Positions 51,861-62,282 of a stretch of DNA of 64,000 nucleotides are shown here, one piece after another. Location of the stretch: positions 1,426,001 through 1,490,000 of the forward strand of contig JAGGNK010003335.1 of assembly GCA_017590115.1 (NCBI GenBank), given 5' to 3'. The translations under genes were made by a program, and so were the position numbers. The stretch is from Montifringilla adamsi (Eukaryota; Chordata; Aves; Passeriformes; Passeridae). The notes below the pieces were generated by a model. That model was not told where the DNA came from. It made no database searches and saw only the letters and a program-made list of their open reading frames with translations. Position 1 is the first letter of the stretch, and every line of letters starts with the position of its first letter.

Positions 51861-54299
51861 TGAACATGGCCACAGAGCACCAACAGTGGATGCAGAAATC
51901 CATTTTTGTCACTTTTCTTACCTCAGAAAAAGCAGCTAATTTTTGTCTGCCACTCAGAATGGCTTTTTGTGTTGGTGGTGTGTTACTTGGAGGAGTATGG
52001 AAGGCTGTGTTCGTTGTGGGGGGAAGACTGCAAGAATAGAGAATAGAATAGAATTTTTTTACCGTAAAGCTGGAGCATTAAGGCTGCAGTGTACTCAGGA
52101 CAGGACAAATTAAAACACGGCTTTGAAGAATGATATCGTTCCTTTCTGATCCAATGTTAATCAATTTCTTTAGAATGTCTTTTGGTGAAGTCCTGTAAGG
52201 AAATAGGAACACGCAGCTGACTGAATGCTGAAACCTTTTATCTTGGAAATCTCCATCATTAAAAGCCATCGGCTGAACAAATGATGAAAGGTGCTTGCGC
52301 CTTTCAAATTTTGAAGTCGAACTGTGTTAGTTTGAATTGGATTGTGTTTATAAAGATATTTGAGCTTCAGAAAGGACTAATCTGAAACAACTCCTTAGGC
52401 AGGGACCTGAGGAACTGCTCTATTTTGCTGAGGAGCTGATGCAACCAATATAAGGTTTGTATAATTTGGCTTCATGTTGTTGATTCTTTTTTATCTTTTC
52501 CATAAATTCACTCTGGTAGGCTTTCAGACCTCTGTATGCATTGAGAACCCAGTCCTGTTTCCATTGATTTTGTCAGGAGCAGCACAGAATCCATAAACCA
52601 CAGTTCCTGACATGCATGCAGTTGGGGGACACCAAGAGCCATGTTTTGTATGAGAGATCTCTGTATAACCTAAAAAGAAAAACCAAAACCAACTCTACTT
52701 AACAATGAATTTATATTAAAGTGAAATAATTGTATTGCAAATTTATTGTATTAATTCATTGAACAAGAGGTTTTGCAAAATAAATCTACAAAACAAAATT
52801 TAGGGGAGATTAAATGGGATGCAATTATATTTTTGATTTCTGTGGTTCCTGCAAAAATCTGTGCCTCAATAAATGGATTGCAGGGACTAGATTCACTCCC
52901 TGCTGATATCAGCAGTGGGATTTTCTCTGACTTAGCAGACATTGGTCTGGATATTATGACAATTGGAGTAATTCCCAGTGGTTTTAGGCAATAATATCAG
53001 CCCTGAAATTTGGTACCATAGAGAAACATCAAAACCACCCTAACGATGCAAAATATTTACTCAGTGTTCACATAAATACTTTTATTTCTTTTAGTCCAAA
53101 TCAAAATTGTGGATGTAATTGGGGCTTAGAGCCACGACAGGCATTCCCAATACAGTGTACTGAAAATTGTGTAGCTTTTGGGCAAATACCTCAGAAAATT
53201 TCTTGATTCAAAAATAAAAAGGAAAGCCAATGTTTCATTTGCAATTTTTGAGTTTAGAAGAAAAACTCATTGGAGAATCCTTCATTCAAGAATAAAGCAG
53301 TGGCAGAATAAGCTCAGCCTGCATTCTCTTGTCTTTGCACCAATGCTTTTATATTTTAATTCAGGCTGAATGGAATTTGTATTTTCTGCCTAGAATTAAA
53401 GTGCCATGTAAAAGATTGAAAAGCTGATTGAAACTTCTCTAAAAAGTTTTTTCAACTCTCACTAGGCATAGATGTTAGAAAGAATTGGGAGGCACAACTG
53501 GTACATGTATTTTTTACAGCTGATAGAGGTGATTTGATTGTGTTGGAAAATAGCAATGTCTTTCTTGCACAGAAAGAGCAACTTCCTCTAGGGGAAGCAA
53601 TGAGACATTTTATATGCGACCACGTGAATGACATTCTTGATGTAACATCTAACAAAGTACACAATTAAATTTGTACCCACTTTCTCTGTATAAACTTTAT
53701 TATGTTTCATTTTACTCTATCCTGTTCTCTGCTTTATCTTGTTTTGGAATATTTTATTTATTTGGATGTTGGTTTAAATAAGTAAATTCAGGCATAATTA
53801 TATGTATGTGCATATCTAAAAATATCTATGAATGATCTATAATTATCTATAATTTATCAATAAATTCATGGCTAAAGGTAACACCAGAGAGGTTTGGCAA
53901 TATGTTACCAATATCCTTAATTTTGCTTATGCTTGGTTTTTTTCTGGCTTCTTGCCCACTTCCACTGATTCCCAGTCCCAATCTCTTTGGCTGGATAACT
54001 TGCCCAACATTTTCTTCCTTCAAGTCCTCTTGTTCCCTCTCCCCTGCTCTTAACCTCAGCTCCTGAGCTTGCCCATCCCAGAGACTCCAGCCAAGGCACA
54101 GCCAGACTCCGGGAGAATTAATGCAGTAATTACAGGACTTAAGTTAATATGCCCTAAAGTCATCACTGTGGGCAAGTGTGAGCATCCTGCTTCTTGCCAG
54201 GTGACGAAACAGGCATTTTAAATGAAGAATCTGTTATTATAATAACTCAGTTTCCCTAAAGCCTGATGTTTTTGAAAGGATTCTCACTCCTTCAAGGGT

Positions 54300-54313
54300 A
54301 AAAAAAAAAAAAA
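54300..54313 (+). repeat. Poly-A tract (A14)
   Basis: An uninterrupted A run, followed by the AT-rich block at 54.33-54.48 kb. Confidence 0.9.
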
Positions 54314-54329
54314 TCTGCCTTAAACATCT

Positions 54330-54480
54330 GGCCTTTGTAATAAGCTTAAATAGTTAAAATCTGACAGTTATATGCAAATTAAAATTAGCCACAGAATGGG
54401 AAGAAGCAAGCAATTGTAGCAGTAAACACTGTCGGCAGTTTTGTGCATAATTCTATGCTAAGCTTATTTATTTTTTCCAT
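54330..54480. promoter_or_regulatory. Candidate conserved intronic element (octamer-like)
   Basis: The block contains ATGCAAAT at 54372-54379 (a POU octamer), a TTAAAATTAG stretch right after it, and a run of mixed AT-rich unique sequence to tatgctaagcttatttattt. Inferred from motifs only. Confidence 0.25.
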
Positions 54481-55489
54481 ACATTTCTAAAACAAAGGTT
54501 TTCTTCCCTCTGTATCCTTGAGATGTTCATATTTCTGATGTCAGCTTCCCAAGTTAACAGTGCTGGAGCCTCTCACGTTGCTGTGATGAGAACATTTGTG
54601 AACACATTGTCAAAAGAGTAATACTAGAACAGAAACCACAAATTGGCAACCAGTTATTTTTATTTCAGTGGCTTCTTCGTGTCACCTGGATACTATTTAG
54701 ACCATTATTTGCCTGGGCTAACGTTGTGTTTAAAAATAGCACTTTTCTGGTGCCAACTCATTTTAGAGTTGGGTACAAATATTGAGACAAACCCCCAGCT
54801 GTTATTGCTTGTGCTGCTAATTTGAGGTGTCAGCTCAGAGCGCTCTGCTCCGTGGCACTGAATAAGGCCCCTTGTGAGATCATTATGTTTCCCAACAGTG
54901 CTGGGTAACGGATTAATCAGTGCAGCATCAGCTGCTTGCATTGTCTGCCCACATGGTAGTTGTGGGCTTTAACTTAAACAGTCTGTGCTGAGATCAAGGA
55001 ATGGAGTACAAGAGGCACTCGGGGCTCACCACAACTCAGAGGAGATGCAGTTGAGTTTTGGGCAATGCCTAACAAGCAAACCTTGAAAGCTGGGGGTGGC
55101 TGCACTCAGTGCTGAGGAATGGAGTGCTAAAGCCACTTTGCTTTTTCATCAGAGGCCGTGAGAAATAGTAAATATTTAATTCAATACAAATTCCTCCTGA
55201 CCTGTGTGAAAAATAGCTCTTTACAGCTATTGGAAATATAGCTCCTTTTGCCCTGCAATCTGAAAGTTAATTACAAACATTAATTATGGCAGTGTATGAA
55301 ACTCAAGTCTTGCATTTATTACTAAATATAGATTTAGATTCACTTTTTGGAACTGTTGCTGTTAGTTTTATTGGCTCCTGTATGAGGGCTGGAGGGGGTC
55401 AGGAGTTGTCTGGGGCAGGCCCATCCAATGCCACTCCTGACAGGGATTCATTTACTATTTTATTACAGGCTTCCCTCCTGGTGGCTGCA

Positions 55490-55670
55490 CACTCTGTAAC
55501 AACTATTTTCTGTATTTTTCCTGTTCTTGTTGTAAGAAACATTTTCCCTATATCTAATGAAAATCCCGCTTTCTGAAATTTGAACCTGTTATTGCTTTGC
55601 TTAACCCCTGTGTGAATGCAAGGAACAGAGGATGTCCTTTTCCTTTGCAGTGACATTTTATGTAGTTGAA
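55490..55670 (-). repeat. Old CR1 LINE fragment, antisense
   Basis: The + strand reads gtaagaaacattttccctat, atctaatgaaaatcccgctt and a diverged 'accattccccttgtcctatc'-like part, ending near gcagtgacattttatgtag. This resembles the internal 3' region of CR1 in reverse complement (gaagaatttcttcctaatat ctaatctaaatc...). The fragment is diverged and its limits are approximate. Confidence 0.55.
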
Positions 55671-56027
55671 TGGAGGTTTAAAAGTAAGTGATGTGAAACT
55701 GAGGTCTAAGGTAATGGCACTGTTAGTGCTGAATTATGCTGCTGGTCAGCTCCCAAATTCATGTATCATCTCTGTATTTCAGACAGACCCTGAGGTCCTC
55801 CTTTTATGTGCATAAATACTGATGGTGATGTCTCACCTTGCATAGGCTCAAGAGTTTCAGTCCACATGTGCATTGGGAAAAAAAGATTCCTTCACTTTTA
55901 TTTACCAACACTACACACACAGACACCCCCCAAAGCTTTGAAGCCTTGGATAAGTCATGTTTCTGGCCAGGGACAGAGTTGTGTTGTCTTCTGAGCTGCA
56001 CTGGCAACTTAGGCAGACCTGTTCAGC

Positions 56028-56044
56028 TTTTTTTTTTTTTTTTT
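56028..56044 (+). repeat. Poly-T tract (T17)
   Basis: An uninterrupted T run between gttcagc and cctgtcc. Confidence 0.9.
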
Positions 56045-57262
56045 CCTGTCCTCTTTTTGTGCCTCACTTCACCCACTTCTGAGTAGATGTAACATTATCA
56101 AAAAAACTATTAGCACGAGAGGCTTAATTATGCTTGGAGATGCCTTGGTTAAGTCTGAATGAATTTCCTGGTCTCATTTAGTGGATGTATAGTTGCACTG
56201 GGGATAGGAGCTGGGAGCCACGGCAGTAATCTGGGAGTATGACAGTAATTCACTCCTGGGAACGTTCCCAGCTGCAGACACACCATTTGTAGCTATCCAT
56301 TGCATGCACATGGATAATAATCTTGCATTAGGCCCAATTACATGGTGTTATGGACGCACAACACGGGGATTACACACCCAGCCAGGAGCACCCCGTGACA
56401 GAGCAGGGGGTAATTGGAGGAGACAGAAGGAAATGTTGGTTGTTAGTGCTCCCAGTGCTGCAGGGCCTGGCACAGCTCAGCCCCACCAGCATGCTCCCCT
56501 TGCCTTTGCTGCTCCATTTCAGTGTCTCACTTTCAAAACCCAGGTTTATTGCAGAGGGAGTAACCCAGCACCACCTTTTCACATGTTGAGAGAGTTTTGA
56601 GTGGGAAAAGGAACTGAACATCATTGTTTAACTTAGAGTGAAGCCCTACACATGGAAACATGTGCTGCCAAAGAAGGGCTGGAGTTTGTAGGATTCCTGA
56701 TATCAAATCCTTTGTGTTAGAAACCTGTAAGAAATCTGCACTGCTCAAACATAAAACACATTCAAAACCAGCAATAATCTAGTGCACGAGATGGTGCCTT
56801 TGCAGATCTCTTCCTCCATTTACCTATCTGTAAATGGGTCTGAATATTTCTTTCTAACTGAGAATTTTGCAAATGCTGTGGTGCCTCATTGTCAGCCAAA
56901 TGTGACATAAAAGCAGCCTGGTGTGGACTAAAACCCTGAAGGACCAGCACAGCAGGCCTCTAGTAACCATGGGAGATGCTTTTTAAGCCTTGGGGAAAAG
57001 TGTTTTCCCAATCTGAATTAAGTTTGAATTAAAATGTCTCAGTTTGATTAGTGTTTTTCTAATCAGCAGCAGATGTGGAATGGGAAGGAAACCAGTCCCT
57101 GTTACTGACAAGTAGCAAAGGGCATCTTCAGCATCCAACAGGCTCTCCCCTGCCCCTTCACTTGAATCTGTTCAGGTTGAAACAAGAGGCATCACTGTGG
57201 CTATTGCACTGTACTTATGCATATTATGAAAATGCCTTGCACTTAGAAAAATGGACATCTGC

Positions 57263-57322
57263 TTTTTTTTTTTTTTTTCCTTTTGTCAATGATAACTAGG
57301 ATACCAAATTTTTTTTTTTTTT
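57263..57322 (+). repeat. Two close poly-T tracts (T16 and T14)
   Basis: T16 at 57263-57278 and T14 at 57309-57322, separated by 30 bp of mixed sequence. Confidence 0.9.
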
Positions 57323-60300
57323 AGCTGGGATGTAGCAGGTAGTATTGTCATCAGTGTTGTGTTGTGTGTTAAACAAAAAAAAACAACCCTCCTATGCATT
57401 TTCCCACTTGAAATGTGACTAGAAAACATTAAGGCAGTCACTTTTTACTAAATAGTTAATGTTTCAGATATTTCGGTTGTGTTGTGTAACATTTTCTGTC
57501 AGAGGACATCCTTCTGGTACTAAACCAGATTAGAGCACGTGTTTATGTTGTCTTGAAAGTATGATTTCAGATGAAAAAGTTGACCGGCATTCTGATGTTT
57601 ATTATATGCTCTTAATTATATTAATTGAATTCTAAGTAAATCTAAGTAAATCTTTGTGTGATCTGTGATATACAGAATTGAGATTGAATATTGACCTGGC
57701 AGCCTGGGATTTCTGCTCTCTGAATCAGTCCAAGGGACCTGAAAGGTGCTTAGAGTTTCTGAGTATTTAAAATACTTGTACTATTAGTAGGGTTCAAAAT
57801 ATAAGTAATTTCCTTTTTTCTCAAGGCCTCTGCCATAAAAGTTGTGTGATTTCTTCTCTAATTAGGAGTATTGTTTTTTTCTGACTCTAATCAGTCCTAT
57901 GCAAGGTGGAGAGAGGTGTAAAGGATAATGCATTATTGAAAAAAACACAGACATGACAGTCATTTCTGGAGGCTAGTGATTTTAACATATTTACATGGAG
58001 TCTGGAATTACCAGCTCTGTGTCAGGGAACTGCAGTGGTGTTCACAAATATGGAGCAAGTCAGAAGAGAACAAAAATGCAACTGCATGGAATTAAATTTG
58101 CACTCGACGTTTGAAGAATGAGATAAGTAATTGTTTTCAAATCGTGACAGGATTGCAGACTGAGCACTCTTTCCTTTAGGAAAATTCTGATTAGTAGGGG
58201 CTATAAATCAGCTTTACATTTCAGAAGGAGGAAGGCAGCTCCACGTGTGCCTGTAGCCAGTTTGGGCGAGTGGCAGAGCGCTGAGTTAGGAGAGCAGCTC
58301 CTCTGGGGCTGTGAATTGCAGTCGGTGGGACTGTGACAGCTCACAGTGGTGGAGGCTGTGCCACCTCAGAGACTGCTGATCTCACGTTATGCACCTTCCA
58401 AGTAGTCCTTGGAGGATCCTTAGGGCTGCTGCAGTCTGCTTCTGCTTACCCTGCAAGATCTGACAAGGATCACAGCCCAAGGTGGGAAGTTGGCTGGCAT
58501 AAATAATATTGTCTGTAAGCCCAGTTTCCTGAGTCAGCATTTTGCATGTGAATACTTCACAGGGAGAGGACTCCTGAACAAGAGAACAGTGCTTTGTCAA
58601 GGGACCTGTTGGGGTCTGGAAGAGGTGGGAGGTTTAATGCTGAGGACCACTCAGCAGAATATGTGTCCCCTTATGATGTTGGAGGAGTCAGAAGATCCTG
58701 GAATTCCTATTTCTCACAGCTTCCTGGTATTTACAAATCTCTTTCTATGGATTTGAATTTTGGGTGGATCAGTCTGAGGCTGGAACCTTGGAGCAGCCAG
58801 CAGACAACTGGAGCATCATTTATTTTTTCCCTTCTTATACTAAAAATGCTGCTGTATTGTGTGTTCACCCCTGCCAGGACACATCTCTTAAAAAAATCAT
58901 TGCTGGGAAGGAATGATGTGCATGGTGCAAAGCCTTGCAGGATGTCCCTAGAGCACATCTCTACCTGAACACATTCCCCTGCCAGAGTTCCCACTGCCTG
59001 GGAGCTGAGTGCTGTGCAGCCAGAGCAGCAGGGTTAAATTCCTGCAGCTCCAGCTGGGCTCTAGTGCAGACAGTTCACTGGCAATTAGTGCCCTTTGCAG
59101 TGTTTGGCCTCCTCTGTTCTGAAATAATTGCTGTTATCATAGATGTGTTATTGCCTTCATTATGGATAACATTTAAATATCAATGAAATAGTATTCCACT
59201 AAGTTATCTGTGCAGTAGCTGTCTGCTAGAGTTATCCCTGAAATTTGTGTGTAAAGCGAATATTAATTCAGTACTGATTTAGGATTCTTAGAAGGAGGGT
59301 TATATATTTGTCAATGAACTATGGGGAACCTTTGCTTGTTTGAAAATAAGCAAGTATCTGAAACCTTTGCAAAACCTGAGCCACTCTCATTTGATATCTT
59401 GTGAGCAGAAATGCTGTGTGATTGGAATAATGCTTAGTCTGTTAAATAGAAATATTTTAAGAACTCGTAAAATATTTTTGAATCATCAAGTCATAACGGG
59501 TGACCTTTCTGCATGCAGATGAATTGCACTGGGGGACAGGGATGTGTTCTCTGCCCTCAGTGCAGAAGGAAGCTCACTGTCACAGCCTGCTCTGCCTGAA
59601 TCCAATCCACATCCTTTAGAAATCAATAGAAAAATCTCTCTTGAATTCCTATGGCCCCATTGACTCCTGTAGTGCCATATGTGACTGATTCAGACATCAG
59701 CTACGTCTGTGATTTAATGTTTGTGAGCTGACTTCACATGTGGCTTTTATTTATCACTGCATACCTAAAATCTTCCATCCCAGTGCATAACTCATTTTAA
59801 AGTAACAGGCAACCAAGGCAGAGGGTTGCCTCAGAATTGTATTTTTATGTTTACATGGGGAAAAAATGGTGGTGCAATTATAAATTCCATTTCTGATCCC
59901 TGTTTGAACTTCCCAACATGTAAAGAGCAAACACATACAGATACTGAAGGGTGGGTGTATTGATGTATATATTCATGCCCTCTCAGTGGGTTTGTTCCCT
60001 TTCTGAAATTGTTGTTCAGGCTTTTTTTGGCTCATTGACCACAAAAGACTTTGGTTCCATCGCTGGTTAAATAAGGTAAGGGAGCAGTATGACAGAGAGG
60101 TTCATTTTGCACCCCACCATCTGCCCCAGTGGGATGTGAGCTGTCACTGTGACCTTAGCAGGGACTGAGGCAGAGCTTGCAGCCCTAACGCTGGTGCTCA
60201 GGGTGCCACAGCACAGCAGAGCCCTGCAGGCTGGGAGGCACAGCTGGCAGAGGGGCTGGCAGCTCCAAGAGCTGACTTCCAGCCCTCCTGCTGAAGCTGA

Positions 60301-61409
60301 CAGTGTTTCCTTCTTCATCTTGCCCTTTACATTTTTAGTAGGCTGCCTTTGAGTCCTTGGGAACCTGAATCCACAAACCCAGTGGTTTGTACACCCGTTG
60401 GTCCCAATACTTGGCTGTGTGTTCCTTGTCCAATTTTTAATATCTTTAAGTTTTACAGAGGATCTGGAATGAATACTCCGTGTTATGCTACAAGTTATCA
60501 TGTGCTAAGACTGACAGGTCTTATCAGCCTGGTGTGTGAACGTGTGTGACTGATACAGATCTCTGGCAGCAGATCTCACATGCACATTCCAGATTTTCAA
60601 AACTCTGCTTTTACTGACATAACTCTCTCTGCTCACAGATTTGGAAAGGAAGGGTAACTTTGCTCTGTTGGTGCAGTTTGCTGTCATGGGTATGTCAGCC
60701 CCCAAGCTGGCTCCAGATTGCCAGTGCATCCATCTGGTGCAGCACTGTGCTGGAATACCAGCTCTGGAGACTACTTGGGTGCTGTCCTGCCAGGATGCAG
60801 CACAGCAGCAGCAAAACAAGCTGCCAGTGTCAGAGCTGCTCCCAGCCTGCTCCTGAGTGTGCCTGTGCAGAGCCAGGGTACCCTGCAACCTCCTGGCTTT
60901 GCCTGTGTGTGTGTGTGTCTTCCTGTGTACCCAAAACCCAGTCTTAATAGGGTAAAATCTAATTAGCTGTAATCTGCTCATGTTTTAGTTGATGGCTCTG
61001 CCAAGGGATTTCTAGGCAGAATTGTAAAAATGGTTTTTGAATTGGCAGATGGCCAAGAAAGAGAGTTAACTCCTGGACAACTTTTCTAGAGCTTTTGATT
61101 AAATGTCCTATATAAATACATGACATTGGAGTAGCTAAGTAGTTCAGGGAAGGATGAGGTGCTGTTCCTGCTTCAGCAGATATGTATTTATGTGCTCTTC
61201 AGCACATACATAAACACACAAAAGCACTGTCTTCTGCCAAAGTGACCCTGTGGAATTCTGTCCCCCTTGCTCCCTGCTCTGCTGCTGTGGGCACCGCGTG
61301 TTTCAAACAGGCAGGGGCAGGTGACCACGCTGGGACACTGAGTGGCCACCAGCCCTGTCCATTCTCATGACAAACTGGGCTACTGTATTTGCAGATTTGA
61401 TGCTCTTGC

Positions 61410-61560
61410 AGCATGGTAATTATGCCCTGTTGAAGTACTTTCCATTTCCTGTGCTATCTTGATAAACTTTATGGCTTCTAATTTGCTGGAGAGTCATTGA
61501 TATAATTAGGAGCTACACAAATGGGAGCAGCACACTCCATCAGCTGATGGTAATCTCAGT
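61410..61560. promoter_or_regulatory. Candidate conserved intronic element about 650 bp upstream of the LRR6 exon
   Basis: TAATTA (61418 region), cttgataa, atataattagg and a 14-bp perfect palindrome ccatcagctgatgg (61537-61550) with a CAGCTG E-box core lie within 150 bp of unique sequence. This mix of homeobox, GATA-like and bHLH sites is enhancer-like, but unproven. Confidence 0.3.
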
Positions 61561-62210
61561 TCATTCTTCCTGAGAAGCTCTAAGGGGGTCCCTCCAGCAG
61601 CCCAGATTTTCTCTTTAGGCGCAGCTTTGACAGAGCAGCAGCAACGCCTGGGTCAGGACATGCTTTATTACAGGCTGCTCCACTCCCCATATATTTTTTC
61701 CTGAGGAAGGGGAGGATTGTGAGCCCATCCATCCTTGTATTTCTGAGAAGCAATGGGAGCTGTCTGTCCATGTCAGCAAGCTGTGCTAACAAGCCTGGGA
61801 GAGCCAACAGCTCTTTCGGTCACAGTACTTCCAAATCCTTCAAACTGCCTTTAAATGCTGTGCCCAACTGTGATGTCCCCCCACTCAGGCTGCACCAGGT
61901 TTTCAGACAAAGTGGCAGCTGAACAGACAGGTCTGGATCTGCTCCAGTAATTGATAAAAACTCATTTTCTATACCCCTTGATACCCACACGTGGCGAACA
62001 GTGACCTCCAGCCATCTTGATGTTGCTGCTGGTTGCTTTCCCTGAGCAGCATCTCTCATGGCATGTCACAAATTGTCACAGCTATGGGGAAGTGTGCCTT
62101 GCTGCTTGCCAAGAATTTTAACAGGTTGTTTCTGTAATTGGTGTGTTGGTGAAGAGATGCAAATAATTGATCATCCAGTTATTCTCTTTTTTTTTTTTCT
62201 CTCCTAACAG

Positions 62211-62282
62211 TACCCTCAACAACAACAACATCACCCGCATTCCTGTTACCAGCTTCAACCACATGCCAAAGATCAGGACTCT
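62211..62282 (+). CDS. SLIT3: SLIT3 coding exon, leucine-rich repeat 6 of domain D1 (likely exon 7)
   Basis: This is the third consecutive LRR exon. Its first base (t) completes a leucine codon. It then reads [23 protein letters not shown] and the two bases ct of the next leucine. The acceptor follows a T-rich tract ending ctcctaacag at 62210 and the donor is gtgagt from 62283. [10 protein letters not shown] is the SLIT3 form (SLIT1 and SLIT2 carry MPKLRT). The repeat contains an N-I-T sequon, a possible N-glycosylation site on the extracellular LRR surface. In known SLITs the next exon starts with the RLHSN segment and leads into the cysteine-rich LRRCT cap. No such exon is visible before the window ends at 64000. 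The ends are well fixed by the splice sites and the frame. Confidence 0.96.

Larger units (their letters stand above)
41414..62210 (+). other. SLIT3: Complete intron between the LRR5 and LRR6 exons (20,797 bp)
   Basis: The intron is bounded by gtgagt and ctcctaacag and is in phase 2. Its first 250 bp are CpG-rich. Further in are a T/G-rich tract at 46.9 kb, two GC/CpG-rich blocks at 50.0-50.6 and 51.6-51.9 kb, an old antisense CR1 fragment near 55.5 kb, and homopolymer tracts at 54.3, 56.03, 57.27 and 57.31 kb. AT-rich blocks with homeobox/octamer-like motifs lie at 46.6, 47.9, 54.2-54.5 and 61.4-61.55 kb. No supported exon or RNA gene was seen between its ends. Confidence 0.9.

Noticed and set aside
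60904..60918. (GT)n run
   Set aside because: Only about seven units, too short to be notable in intron sequence.
16302..62282. SLIT2 or SLIT1 as the identity of the gene
   Set aside because: [21 protein letters not shown] and MPKIRT together fit SLIT3. SLIT2 has [21 protein letters not shown] and MPKLRT, and SLIT1 has other changes (for example IEEGAF).
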